The notes beneath the pieces are model-generated. The model was not told where the DNA came from. It did no database searches and worked only from the letters and a program-made list of their open reading frames with translations. DNA of 64,000 bases from Sinosporangium siamense (GTDB lineage: Bacteria > Actinomycetota > Actinomycetes > Streptosporangiales > Streptosporangiaceae): the NCBI RefSeq assembly GCF_016863435.1, contig NZ_BOOW01000006.1, positions 372,001-436,000 on the forward strand, read 5' to 3'. Made by a program: the position numbers and the translations under genes. Positions 9,048 to 18,350 of this stretch are shown here, in pieces. Each line of letters opens with the position of its first letter. Within the stretch, counting starts at the first letter, position 1.

Positions 9048-9530
9048 CTACTGGATCTGCTGTAGGCAGATCGCCTCGGCGTCGGGGTTTCCGAGATTCT
9101 GGTTTATGCATTCGGCGATCTCGATGCCTGTGTTCAGCAACACGAAGAAGAGGATCGCCCCCACGATGGAGGCCAGGGCCGCGAGAATGCCCAGCACCAG
9201 GCCGGACATGCTCACACCCTTGTTGGTGGCCACTCCCTTGCGGACTCGGCTGAGGGCCACCGCGCCCAGGATGATGGCCGCCAAGGCCAGCGGTGCACCG
9301 ATCCAGAACGTGAACGGGATCGGCCCGAAGATGAGACCGATGATGCCGGTGACAAGGGCGGCCACGCCCATGCCGTTCTTGGGCTGTGGCTGCGGGGCAC
9401 CATACCCGGGGTGAGGCGGGGGGGATCCGGGCTGTCCATAGCCGGACGGCTGTCCGTATCCGGGCGCCTGGCCATATCCCGAGCCGGCCTGAGTGCCGGG
9501 GTCACTCGGCGGGCCGTACGGATCGCTCAC
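9048..9530 (-). CDS. DUF4190-type small membrane protein with Pro/Gly/Tyr-rich N-terminus
   Basis: 160 residues. The first ~50 form a low-complexity P-G-Y-G-Q-type tail, expected to be cytosolic and disordered. Two hydrophobic helices follow (about 55-85 and 110-140), the pattern of DUF4190 proteins, which are common in actinomycetes and of unknown function. It is a single-gene unit facing the F420-type gene across the hairpin at 8827. Confidence 0.75.
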   Translation of the reverse strand: MSDPYGPPSDPGTQAGSGYGQAPGYGQPSGYGQPGSPPPHPGYGAPQPQPKNGMGVAALVTGIIGLIFGPIPFTFWIGAPLALAAIILGAVALSRVRKGVATNKGVSMSGLVLGILAALASIVGAILFFVLLNTGIEIAECINQNLGNPDAEAICLQQIQ

Positions 9531-9838
9531 GGTTTTCTCCTTGCTTTGGGGGGCTTCGCATTAGACGCTGCACGGTCGAGCGTGGTTTCACTCGGCTACT
9601 CGGATATCCGAGAGGTGCGTCATTCTGTTACATGGATGGACGGGTTTCCTGGAGCGGTGGGATTACCTACATTAGCGGCGGGTGGAGTCCGCCATCACCT
9701 CCATAAACGTCACCGCCGGCACACAGAGCGTGTTTTCCGGTGTCGGCATGTTGAAGTGCCTGCCGTCCGGTCACGGATCTAGCGGGCCGGCGGCGGGCGG
9801 GGTAGCGTTCCACGGAAGCCCACTCATCAGGGGGAACC
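9531..9838. other. Intergenic region, no gene recognised
   Basis: Divergent region between the DUF4190 gene and the PH-domain gene, so it should hold both promoters. Short open frames here have no ribosome site or family resemblance. No clear dyad seen. Confidence 0.5.
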
Positions 9839-10204
9839 GTGGAGAATGTCACCTACGACCGTCGGGAACAGCTTGACCAGATCGCGAGTGGCCTGCTGCA
9901 GGGTGAGCAGATCATCGCCGTTTACGACGCCATCGGAGCCGGCACGGGATTCCTCGGCCTGACCAATCGGCGAGTGATTGTGCAGGACAAGTCTTTCATC
10001 GGGAAGAAAGTGGCGATCACCAGCATTCCCTATAGCAGGATCTCAGCCGTCAGCGTGGTCAGCAATAAGTCCTGGGCGGGTGGGTTTTTCTCCTCCGGGG
10101 CCATTGCCATTCACGTCGGGACGCACACCTATGAGGTGGAGTTTCGCGGAGACCACAAAAGCCATCACGTCCACAATGTGATTCTGCATTATATTTCCGC
10201 TTAG
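9839..10204 (+). CDS. PH-domain-like protein (bacterial PH, YokE-like)
   Basis: 121 residues. The pattern L-L-Q-G-E-Q-I-I-A-V-Y, then G-F-L-G-L-T-N-R-R-V-I-V and I-P-Y-S-R-I-S-A-V is typical of short bacterial PH-like domains. No membrane segment or signal is visible, so it is probably cytosolic. The GTG start has AGGGGGAA 4 nt before. These proteins are usually of unknown role. Its GC content is lower than its neighbours', which may hint at transfer. Confidence 0.7.
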   Translation: MENVTYDRREQLDQIASGLLQGEQIIAVYDAIGAGTGFLGLTNRRVIVQDKSFIGKKVAITSIPYSRISAVSVVSNKSWAGGFFSSGAIAIHVGTHTYEVEFRGDHKSHHVHNVILHYISA

Positions 10205-10267
10205 CCGTGACCCTCGGTGATCCATCCCGTCCGGCGAGGTCAGCTAGCCACACTCCGGGGATAACCC

Positions 10268-11083
10268 TTACCGTGACCCCCTGGCCGCGGAGCCGTCGAT
10301 CATTCCGAGGACTTTGCCGTACATCCGGATCGCGTGTGGCGACGACGTGACCACATAGCCCGGGAAGCTGGGAATTTCCTGGCAGAAGGCGATGAGGCGG
10401 TTAAAAACCACGGTCGCGTTTGCCGGTCGCCTCTCCGGGTTCTTGTCCAGCAGCCAGAGAACCAGCCGCTCCAAATCTTGAGGAACGTCCCTGCGTCGCC
10501 GCCGAAGCGGCCGCGGCGGGAGTTCGAGATGATTGTCCATGGAGGCGAGCGGAGTCCCCCCGAGAAACTGGTTCTCCCCGGTGAGCATCTCGTCGAGCAC
10601 CACCCCCAGCGTGTAAAGATCGCTTCGCGGGCCGACCGTGCCGTCCGCCACCTGTTCCGGGGCCATATATTCCGGAGTGCCGACGACCGCGGCCCAGGCG
10701 ACGGGGATCTCCGCCTCGTCCAGCACGGTGGACACCGAGACACCCTCGACGCGCTGCATAACGAGGTAGAGCCGGTCGTCCCGGGTGCCGCAGTCGTAGA
10801 CCGCGGGCACTCCGGGATGTTGCAGTCCTGCGGTTACCCGGCATTCACGCACAAATCTCCGCGTGAGCCCCTTGTCCGGACGGCCGTCCGGGAACCGGTC
10901 GACCCGGATGAACATGTCATCCGCTATGAGCGGACCAGCCACTACTTCTACGTTCTCGCCGACGGGAACGCGGTCAACTTCCTGCACGGAGCGAGCGTTG
11001 GTGCTTTTATCTATCTCGTGCAGGGCGAGATCATTGCGGCTACGGCGCGGCTGACCTCCGTCGGTCATGAAGCCGGGATGCAC
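10268..11083 (-). pseudogene. Degenerate Ser/Thr protein kinase lacking the catalytic loop
   Basis: 271-residue frame, clearly of kinase origin. An alpha-C-like segment is near 74-82, the hinge L-Y-L-V-M-Q-R-V-E-G near 105-114, and the activation-segment end G-T-P-E-Y-M-A-P-E-Q at 135-144, followed by a normal D-L-Y-T-L-G-V C-lobe. Two parts are gone. The glycine-rich loop and ATP-binding lysine are not recognisable in residues 1-60. The HRD loop and DFG motif, which should lie between residues ~131 and 134, are missing without loss of frame. It cannot be an active kinase; either a decaying gene or a pseudokinase. Confidence 0.75.
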
Positions 11084-11148
11084 GAACTCGACCCTGCCGA
11101 TCGCAGCCGGATCGCCGCGACCTGGCTTAGCTACTTCGATGGGACTTC

Positions 11149-11643
11149 ATGAGCATCACCACCGACGAGATCCGTGCCTCGGTCGCCCGCTATCTGAAGC
11201 GGTATCCTGGCGAGGCCGGCCACCTTCGGCCGCTGACCGACGCTCTGGCGAGTGGGAAGGAGCTCACGTCCCGGAAGCAGTTCGACGGCGGTCACGTCAC
11301 GTGTGGTGCGGTTGTGATCGACGACACCGGCAAGCTGTTGCTCATTCAGCACAAGACTCTTGGCAAGTGGCTGCTTCCAGGCGGCCACCTCGAACCCCAA
11401 GACGTCGGGCTACTCCATGCTTCCCTGCGGGAGTTGGAGGAGGAGACCGGCATCTCCTGGCATGGTGCGGTTTCCCCGCCCGGTCAGGACCACACCCCCG
11501 TGGACATCGACATTCACACCATCCCGGCCAGCCCGTCCAAGGGCGAGCCCGAGCACTGGCATGCGGACTTCCGATGGGCGTTCCGGGTGAAGGAGCCCAA
11601 GGTCGTCCTCCAGGTCGAAGAGGTGGACGGTTACGCCTGGTGA
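11149..11643 (+). CDS. NUDIX hydrolase
   Basis: 164 residues. The Nudix box runs from G-G-H-L-E-P-Q-D to R-E-L-E-E-E-T-G-I (about 81-105). It keeps the R-E-x-x-E-E core that binds Mg2+; the first acidic position is Asp rather than Glu. The protein ends soon after the box region (V-D-G-Y-A-W), slightly short for the family, so the C-terminus may have been trimmed. It would hydrolyse a nucleoside-diphosphate derivative; the substrate cannot be predicted. Divergent from the kinase remnant. Confidence 0.82.
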   Translation: MSITTDEIRASVARYLKRYPGEAGHLRPLTDALASGKELTSRKQFDGGHVTCGAVVIDDTGKLLLIQHKTLGKWLLPGGHLEPQDVGLLHASLRELEEETGISWHGAVSPPGQDHTPVDIDIHTIPASPSKGEPEHWHADFRWAFRVKEPKVVLQVEEVDGYAW

Positions 11644-11738
11644 CTCGTGAGCGACAGCCCCACTTCCAAGCTCGCCATGAAGATCAAGGGTCTCTGACGG
11701 CTGAAGCGCCTGGGGCCGCTGCGATCTGGGTGAACGAG

Positions 11739-12914
11739 TCAGACGAGCCGTTCGTACAGCTCATGGGTGCGCTCCGCGACTCGGGCCCACGAGAAGTGTT
11801 CCTCCGCGCGGGCCCGGCCCGCCGCCCCCATCGCGGCGGCCCGTGAGGGGTCGCCCAGCAGAGTGTTGACGCGGGCGGCGAGGTCGGCGGCGAAGCGGGC
11901 GGGGTCGTGGGGGGTGCCGTCGGGGGACTGGGCGATGGGGACGAGGAGGCCGGTCACGCCGTCGTCGACGACCTCGGGGATGCCGCCGGTGGCGGTGGCG
12001 ACCACGGCGGTGGCGCAGGCCATGGCTTCCAGGTTGACGATGCCCATGGGCTCGTAGACCGAGGGGCACACGAAGACGGCGGCGCGGCTGAGGATCTGGA
12101 TCACCTCGGGCCGCGGCAGCATCTCCCTGATCCACACGATGCCGGGGCGGGACGCGCCGAGTTCCTCGACCAGGGCGGTCACCTCGGCTGCGAGTTCGGG
12201 AGTGTCGGGCGCGCCGGCGCAGAGCACGAGCTGGGTGTCGCGGGGGAAGGAACGTGCGGCGTGGAGCAGGTGCACAAGTCCCTTCTGCCGGGTGATCCGG
12301 CCCACGAATACGACGTACGGCACCGCCGGGTCGATGCCGTGCTTCGTGAGGAAGTGGTCGCCCAGGTCGGGGGTGTACTCGTCGGTGTCGATGCCGTTGT
12401 GAATCACCGAGACCTTTTCCGGTGATATTTCGGGATAAGCCGTGAGCACATCTCTCCGCATCCCCGCGGAAACCGCTACAACCGCGTCCGCGGACGCCAG
12501 AGCGGTGCGCTCGGCCCACGACGACAGGGCGTACCCTCCGCCGAGCTGCTCGGCCTTCCAAGGCCGGAGTGGCTCCAAGCTATGAGTGGTCACCACATGA
12601 GGCACGCCATACAGCAATTTTGCGATATGTCCGGCAAAGTTGGCGTACCACGTGTGGCTGTGCACCACGGAGGCCCCCTCACACGCGGCGGCCATCGACA
12701 GGTCGACCCCGAGCACCTGGAGGGCGGCGTTCGCCGCGCCGAGGTCGGCGGGCACGCGGTGGGCGCTGACGCCGGGCTCGGGGCGGGGCTCGCCGAAGCA
12801 GCGGACCCGCACGTCGGCCAGCCCGCGCAGTTGCCTGGCGAGGTATTCGACGTGGACGCCGGCTCCGCCGTACACCTCGGGCGGATACTCACGGGTGAGG
12901 AGATCGACTCGCAC
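11739..12914 (-). CDS. glgA: Glycogen synthase / maltose-1-phosphate synthase (GT4, actinobacterial GlgA/GlgM)
   Basis: 391-residue GT-B glycosyltransferase. The N-terminus R-E-Y-P-P-E-V-Y-G-G-A-G-V-H-V-E-Y-L is the mark of the short actinobacterial GlgA/GlgM type. The C-terminal E-x7-E donor site is in the V-Y-E-P-M-G-I-V-N-L-E-A-M-A segment near 290-303. In mycobacteria this type makes maltose-1-phosphate from ADP-glucose for alpha-glucan synthesis. GTG start. It is divergent from glgC, whose product (ADP-glucose) it uses; only 85 bp separate the two starts, so joint control is likely. Confidence 0.93.
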   Translation of the reverse strand: MRVDLLTREYPPEVYGGAGVHVEYLARQLRGLADVRVRCFGEPRPEPGVSAHRVPADLGAANAALQVLGVDLSMAAACEGASVVHSHTWYANFAGHIAKLLYGVPHVVTTHSLEPLRPWKAEQLGGGYALSSWAERTALASADAVVAVSAGMRRDVLTAYPEISPEKVSVIHNGIDTDEYTPDLGDHFLTKHGIDPAVPYVVFVGRITRQKGLVHLLHAARSFPRDTQLVLCAGAPDTPELAAEVTALVEELGASRPGIVWIREMLPRPEVIQILSRAAVFVCPSVYEPMGIVNLEAMACATAVVATATGGIPEVVDDGVTGLLVPIAQSPDGTPHDPARFAADLAARVNTLLGDPSRAAAMGAAGRARAEEHFSWARVAERTHELYERLV

Positions 12915-12999
12915 GGAACGACCCTAACGCCAGACGCATGATTCATGGTGGTTTCGGCCGGGGTGTTTTTAGGGGGTTAGAGGGGTAACGTCCTCTCCT

Positions 13000-14235
13000 A
13001 TGACAACCCCGAGAGTGCTCGCGATCGTGCTCGCCGGCGGCGAGGGTAAAAGGCTGATGCCCCTGACCGCGGACCGCGCGAAACCTGCGGTTCCGTTCGG
13101 GGGGATGTATAGATTGGTGGACTTTGTTCTGTCCAATCTGGCCAACGGCGGCTTCCTCAAGATCGTGGTGCTCACGCAGTACAAGAGCCACAGCCTGGAC
13201 CGGCACGTCTCACGCACGTGGCGGCTCTCGGCGATGCTCGGCAACTATGTGACCCCGGTGCCCGCGCAGCAGCGGCTCGGGCCGCACTGGTTCGCCGGTT
13301 CGGCAGACGCGCTGTTCCAGAACTTCAACCTGATCCACGATGAGATGCCCGAACACGTGATCGTCTTCGGCGCGGACCACATCTACCGGATGGACCCCCG
13401 GCAGATGGTCCAGCAGCATGTGGATTCGGGATGCGATGTGACCGTCGCGGCGATCCGGCAGCCCTTGTCGCTGGCCGACCAGTTCGGGGTGATCGAGACG
13501 GATGCGAGCGGGCGGCGGATCAGCGCGTTCCGCGAGAAGCCCCGCGACGCGGTCGGCCTGCTCGACGCGCCGGATCAGGTGTATGCGTCGATGGGGAACT
13601 ACGTCTTCCGCACCCAGGCGATGATCGACGCGGTGCGGGAGGACGCGCTGGACCCGTCGAGCAAGCACGACTTGGGCGGCAACATCATCCCGATGCTGGT
13701 GAAGGCGGGACGCGCGGAGGTCTACGATTTCGCGCACAACATCGTCCCCGGCTCGACCGAGCGCGACCGAGGCTATTGGCGGGATGTCGGGACCCTCGAC
13801 GCCTTCTACGAGGCGCACATGGATCTCATCTCCGTGCATCCCATCTTTAACCTGTACAACGAGCAGTGGCCGATCTACACGGGGCACGATCCCCTGCCGC
13901 CCGCGAAGTTCGTGCACAACGAGGGCGACCGGGTCGGCCACGCCCTGGAGTCGCTGGTCTCCCCGGGGGTGATCGTCTCCGGGGCCACCGCCGCACGCTC
14001 GATCATCTCGCCGCGGACGATCCTGCACTCGCGGTCGCTGGTGGAGGACTCGGTCATCATGGACGGCGTCAAGGTCGGCAGGGGTGCGCGGGTGCGGCGG
14101 GCCATCGTCGACAAGAACGTCGTGATCCCCGACGGCGCACGAATCGGCTACGACCTCGACGACGACCGGCGCCGCTTCACCGTCACCGAGGGCGGCATCG
14201 TGGTGATCGGCAAGAACGCGGTCGTCAAGGCCTGA
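13000..14235 (+). CDS. glgC: Glucose-1-phosphate adenylyltransferase
   Basis: 411 residues. Makes ADP-glucose from glucose-1-phosphate and ATP, the committed step of glycogen/alpha-glucan synthesis. The N-terminal nucleotide-binding motif A-G-G-E-G-K-R-L is at 11-18, followed by the allosteric-site region [18 protein letters not shown] (metal Asp) is in the middle and a left-handed beta-helix of hexapeptide repeats at the C-terminus ([11 protein letters not shown]). Full length. Divergent from glgA. Confidence 0.96.
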   Translation: MTTPRVLAIVLAGGEGKRLMPLTADRAKPAVPFGGMYRLVDFVLSNLANGGFLKIVVLTQYKSHSLDRHVSRTWRLSAMLGNYVTPVPAQQRLGPHWFAGSADALFQNFNLIHDEMPEHVIVFGADHIYRMDPRQMVQQHVDSGCDVTVAAIRQPLSLADQFGVIETDASGRRISAFREKPRDAVGLLDAPDQVYASMGNYVFRTQAMIDAVREDALDPSSKHDLGGNIIPMLVKAGRAEVYDFAHNIVPGSTERDRGYWRDVGTLDAFYEAHMDLISVHPIFNLYNEQWPIYTGHDPLPPAKFVHNEGDRVGHALESLVSPGVIVSGATAARSIISPRTILHSRSLVEDSVIMDGVKVGRGARVRRAIVDKNVVIPDGARIGYDLDDDRRRFTVTEGGIVVIGKNAVVKA

Positions 14236-14251
14236 ACGAAGCCTGGAGGGA

Positions 14252-14314
14252 GCCTGAGCGGAGCCCGGAGAGGGCCCTGAGCAGGCCCGGAGGCGGCCTG
14301 AGCGGAGCCCGGAG
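14252..14314. repeat. Short GC-rich direct repeats after glgC
   Basis: A 19-bp word starting GCCTGAGCGGAG occurs exactly at 14252-14270 and 14296-14314, with degenerate copies between. It fills the gap between the convergent glgC and carotenoid oxygenase genes. Probably replication slippage; no function seen. Confidence 0.7.
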
Positions 14315-14323
14315 GCGGCCGGG

Positions 14324-15673
14324 TCAGGCCGCCTCCTGCTCCTCGTCATAGGGCAGCCAGGAGCCGTGAAGCCCCTCCGGGACGCGGCACGGGAGCTGCA
14401 CGGACGCCACGAAGGTGAGGTCTCTCGCGTCGAGAACCAGCAACTCGGAGGGTGTGTCCTCGGCCCCGCTCACCAGGGAGATCAGCCAGCCCTCGTCCTC
14501 ACCGCGGCTGTGGCGGGACGGGACGAAGACCGCCTCGCCCGGCAACTGGTCCCTGCCGACCTTGTAGAACTCGGTCGAATCGTTCCTGTGGTCGTATTTC
14601 ACGATCCCGTCGACCGACACCGCGTACAGGTAGCGGTTGTCGTCCCCCGTGCGATCGATGTTCCAGGTCGGGAACTCGATATCGAGATCGTCGAGTTGCT
14701 CCTCGCTCACCCCGTTCGCCGGATCGATCACAAAGCGGTGGAGGTGTGCCCGGCCGAGGATCGCCGCCGAGGCCGCCGGATCGTATTGTCCCTCGATCTC
14801 CGTCCAGACCGACTTGAAGGCGTCCGGACGGTAACGGATGGCGTTGAGCACCACCCGCCCCGAGTCGTCCTCGTAGGCGTTGGCGGTGTGGAAGATGTAG
14901 CACGGATCGATGTCGTGCCAGGTCACCTTGGCGTCCTCGGTCATCGGCATCACGCCGAGCCGTGCGCCGTAGGCGTCGTCCCAGCGGTATGGCATGCCGG
15001 TCCGCGAGAGGGTCATCACGTCGAACACGACCGGCAGATCCATCCAGACGACATGACCGGAACTGATCGCGAAATCGTGCATCATCGTCGGGCCGATCAC
15101 CTCGATCTCCCGGCTTTCCACCAGCTCGCCCTCGGGCGACAGCCGGTAGTAGGTCAGATAGGGCGGCCTAAACCCATATCCGAAGAAGTGCATCTCCTCC
15201 GTCACCGGATCGTGCTTCGGGTGGGCCGTCATCGCCGTCTTCAGCCTGCCGCCGAAGTCGAACGGCCCGACCGTGTCCAGGCCGAACGTCATCTCGTATG
15301 GCACACCCGCCTCCACCAGCGCGAACGCCTTGCCGTGGCAGGCCACGACATTGGTGTTGGCGGGCACGGCGGTGAGGTCGATGGAGTAGTCGGCACGGAT
15401 ATACGGCGCGTCCTCGACAAAGGAATTTGTCCTGACCCACCGGTTTCGGTACCACTCGGCCTTGCCCGCGCGAAGCCGCACGCCGTGCACCATGCCAGCG
15501 CCCAGGAACCAGTTGCCCGGGTCGTCCCCAGGGAGCGGATTCGGGCCGTTGCGCGCGTAGCAGCCGTTGAGTTCGTACGGCAGAGCACCCGTCACCGGCA
15601 GATCGTAATAGTCGACTTCATCGGCCACCGGGGCGAGGAAACCCTGCAGGTAGAACGGCGATGTCTCCGACAC
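14324..15673 (-). CDS. Carotenoid cleavage oxygenase family protein (RPE65/CCD-like)
   Basis: 449 residues, a seven-blade beta-propeller non-haem iron oxygenase that cuts a conjugated double bond in carotenoids, apocarotenoids or stilbenes. The start region Y-E-L-N-G-C-Y-A-R-N-G-P-N-P is family-typical. Four candidate iron histidines: A-H-P-K-H, M-H-D-F-A-I, I-F-H-T-A-N-A-Y and P-E-G-L-H-G-S-W near the C-terminus. GTG start. No carotenoid biosynthesis genes are in the window, so the substrate is open. Confidence 0.92.
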   Translation of the reverse strand: MSETSPFYLQGFLAPVADEVDYYDLPVTGALPYELNGCYARNGPNPLPGDDPGNWFLGAGMVHGVRLRAGKAEWYRNRWVRTNSFVEDAPYIRADYSIDLTAVPANTNVVACHGKAFALVEAGVPYEMTFGLDTVGPFDFGGRLKTAMTAHPKHDPVTEEMHFFGYGFRPPYLTYYRLSPEGELVESREIEVIGPTMMHDFAISSGHVVWMDLPVVFDVMTLSRTGMPYRWDDAYGARLGVMPMTEDAKVTWHDIDPCYIFHTANAYEDDSGRVVLNAIRYRPDAFKSVWTEIEGQYDPAASAAILGRAHLHRFVIDPANGVSEEQLDDLDIEFPTWNIDRTGDDNRYLYAVSVDGIVKYDHRNDSTEFYKVGRDQLPGEAVFVPSRHSRGEDEGWLISLVSGAEDTPSELLVLDARDLTFVASVQLPCRVPEGLHGSWLPYDEEQEAA

Positions 15674-15803
15674 GTCACATCATCCCCTTCCCTTTCAGAG
15701 TGGCACGAAAGAGTCACATGGATCTACCAAGTGACGAGCAACTTTCCGCTGTAAAGACGGCCTGCCGGGCTGATGCCGTACAGCCCAGGCAATCTCCGCT
15801 ATG

Positions 15804-16593
15804 TCAGAGGTGAGGTGTCCACGCGAAGGCCGGCGAACGGCGGGCCAGGAAGGCCGACACACCCTCGGCCAGTTCGCCGCTGTCCTCCGACAGCTTCTGC
15901 CAGGCCCGGAACGCGTCCTCGTCGGCCCGGCCGTCGACGATCTCCTTGGACGCGGACAGGGTGAGCTGGGAGCGGGTGGCCATCGTACGGGCCAGGCCGT
16001 GGACTCGGCCGGCGAGCTCCTCAGGGGCGGTGATCTCGTCGACGAGCCCGACCCGCAGCGCCCAGGAGGCGTCGACGAGCTCGGCGGAGAAAAGCAGGAG
16101 CTTGGCGGCCGAGGGGCCGATCTGCTCGACAAGGCGGTGGGTGGAGGACAACGGGTAGACGAGACCGAGTTTGGCGGGGGTAATGCCGAATCGGGCGTTG
16201 TCGGTGGCGATGCGCAGATCGCAGGCGAGGGCAAGCTGGCACCCGCCGCCCACGCAGAACCCCTCGATCATGGCGATGACCGGCTTGGGGAACTCCCGGA
16301 GCGCACGCTCGGCGGCGACGGTGGCACCGGTGCTGTCGCCGCCGTCGCCTAGTTTCGCGATCTCGGAGATGTCGGCGCCCGAGCAGAACGTGCCCCCTGC
16401 GCCGGTGAGGACAAGCACCCGCACAGCGGGGTTGTCCGCGAGGATGCGGAGGATTCCCGGAAGGTCATGCCACATGCTGGCACTCATGGCGTTGCGCTTC
16501 TCCGGACGGTTTAGCCGGAGGGATGCCGATGGAGGCCTCGTGGTCGATGTGAAAGTCGAATCCTGGGGCAACCTCCTGATGCATGCCGGTCAT
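15804..16593 (-). pseudogene. Enoyl-CoA hydratase/isomerase with a 1-nt frameshift near the N-terminus
   Basis: Crotonase-fold protein of about 262 residues if repaired. The natural start is ATG at 16593 (or 16584) and reads H-I-D-H-E-A-S-I-G-I. At the GGG run 16520-16522 (CCC on the coding strand) the frame breaks; dropping one base continues as L-R-L-N-R-P-E-K-R-N-A-M-S. The rest is intact, with oxyanion-hole segments F-C-S-G-A-D-I-S and E-G-F-C-V-G-G-G-C. As given, translation could only restart from a TTG at 16571, which has no spaced ribosome site. A sequencing error in the run is possible. Confidence 0.75.
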
Positions 16594-16765
16594 TGTCGCC
16601 GACCTCGCCCAAGTGCCGAACACCGGGTGACACACAACTTTCACTCCCATGATGATCTCGACGGGCACCCGCCCACGCGCGCCAGAAGCCTTTCTGCAAG
16701 CCTCCCCACGCCGGGAGCGCCGCGAGTAAAGTCCAGGTGTGCGAAGATCGCGGCCATTTCGGGGG

Positions 16766-18310
16766 ATGACACCGGCTGAGCGGCAAGTCTGGAACGCGTA
16801 TCCCTCAGGCGCCTGGATCGACCTGCGATCTTCCGACGCCGAGGGCAACCGCGCGGCGAACGGGGCCGAGTGGGGTTCCGAGCGGCAGGTCAGGGCCGAG
16901 GTGATCGCGGCGCTGCTGACCGGCGCACGGGAACCCGATCCGGGGAAGATCCCCGGGGTGCGCCTGGCCGGCGCGCACATCATCGGTGACCTGCTGCTCT
17001 CCGACGCGGAGGTGCGCGACAAACTACATCTGCTCAACTGCTACCTCCCGGGTGTGGTGCACCTCACCGACGCCTCGACCCAGGGACTGCGGTTCCGCGG
17101 CTGCGACATTCACCGCATCCGCGCCGCCCGTTCCAAGATCGACGGTGTGTTCGAGCTGGACGGCTCCACCGTGCGCACCGGTCTCCGCCTCGACAACGCC
17201 CACATCACCGGCCAGCTCCGCCTGTCCCGGGCGTTCGTCTCCTCTCCGCCGCCGCACAAGCGAGCCACAGAAAGCGCCTTCGAGGACATGGGCCACCCCT
17301 ACACGGAGGAGGACCTGAAGGAACGTTTCCTGGGTCAGCAGCCCTGGGCGTTATGGGCGGGCGGCCTGACCGTCGACGGCGGCGCGTTCATGCGCGGACT
17401 GCGCACCGAGGGCGGGCTGCGCCTGATCGGCGCCACCTTGAACGGTGGCCTCTATCTGCAAGGGGCCGAGCTGCGGGCCGCGGGCGACCTCGCCTTGTTC
17501 GGCGACTTCCTGGAGGCCAAGACCGCCGAGTTCAGCGCGAACTTCAAGGCCGAGGGCGGCATCCGGCTGCGCGGCGCCCGCATCGGCGGTGTGCTCTCCT
17601 TCGACCGGGCCGAACTCAGCGCACCCACCCGGTCCCTGCACCTCAGCCACATGCAGGTCGACGAGCTGATCATGATGCCCAAGTCAATCAAAGGCGAGGT
17701 CAACCTCGCCTACTCCCGCGTCGGTGTGCTTTTCGACAACCCGTCCAGCTATCCGGACAGGGTCCACCTCAACGGCACGAACTACGAATCCCTCCGCGGC
17801 ACCTGGACCGTCGCCGAACGCCTCGACTGGGTGTGCCGGGACCCGGGCGGCTACCGCCCCCACCCCTACGAGCAACTCGCCGCCTGGTATCGCCGCATCG
17901 GCCACGAACCCGACGCCCGCCGCGTCATGCTGGCCAAACAGCGCGAACACCGCGCCACCCTGCGCCCGACGGGACGCGGATGGGGCCGGATGCTCGACGC
18001 GGTCGTGGGGTATGGCTATCGCCCCTGGCAAGCCGCGGTTTGGGCGGGAGTGCTGCTGACCATCGGCACCGTCGTGTTCGGCATCCATCCGCCCACCCAG
18101 ATCGACCCCGACGAGAAACGGACCTTCTCGTCGTTCGTCTACACACTGGACCTGTTGGTCCCGGTCAGCCTGTTCGAACAGCGGGCCGCCTGGGAACCCG
18201 CGGCCGGCACCCAATGGCTGGCCTGGTCCCTGATCGCCTCCGGCTGGATCCTGGCCACCGCCTTGATCGCCGGCACCGCCCGCGTGCTCCGCCCGTCGAA
18301 CCCTCCGTGA
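16766..18310 (+). CDS. Membrane-associated beta-helix protein ('membrane-associated oxidoreductase' of actinomycetes)
   Basis: 514 residues. Starting near residue 60 there are many short imperfect strands with repeated L-x-G/A-x-x-I/L patterns (pentapeptide- or bactofilin-like stacked turns), interrupted by a polar insert. Two hydrophobic helices follow near the C-terminus (about 405-425 and 480-500), so the protein is membrane-bound. Database relatives are often named oxidoreductase, but I see no cofactor motif and would not claim that activity. ATG at 16766 fits the common T-P-A-E-R start; an in-frame GTG at 16739 is possible. Confidence 0.65.
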   Translation: MTPAERQVWNAYPSGAWIDLRSSDAEGNRAANGAEWGSERQVRAEVIAALLTGAREPDPGKIPGVRLAGAHIIGDLLLSDAEVRDKLHLLNCYLPGVVHLTDASTQGLRFRGCDIHRIRAARSKIDGVFELDGSTVRTGLRLDNAHITGQLRLSRAFVSSPPPHKRATESAFEDMGHPYTEEDLKERFLGQQPWALWAGGLTVDGGAFMRGLRTEGGLRLIGATLNGGLYLQGAELRAAGDLALFGDFLEAKTAEFSANFKAEGGIRLRGARIGGVLSFDRAELSAPTRSLHLSHMQVDELIMMPKSIKGEVNLAYSRVGVLFDNPSSYPDRVHLNGTNYESLRGTWTVAERLDWVCRDPGGYRPHPYEQLAAWYRRIGHEPDARRVMLAKQREHRATLRPTGRGWGRMLDAVVGYGYRPWQAAVWAGVLLTIGTVVFGIHPPTQIDPDEKRTFSSFVYTLDLLVPVSLFEQRAAWEPAAGTQWLAWSLIASGWILATALIAGTARVLRPSNPP

Positions 18311-18350
18311 CCCGAACCCCGGCCCGTTGGGTCGAGGACCGCGCTCACTG

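Noticed and set aside
9386-9706. 106-codon plus-strand frame before the PH-domain gene
   Set aside because: Mostly antisense of the DUF4190 gene; no ribosome site.
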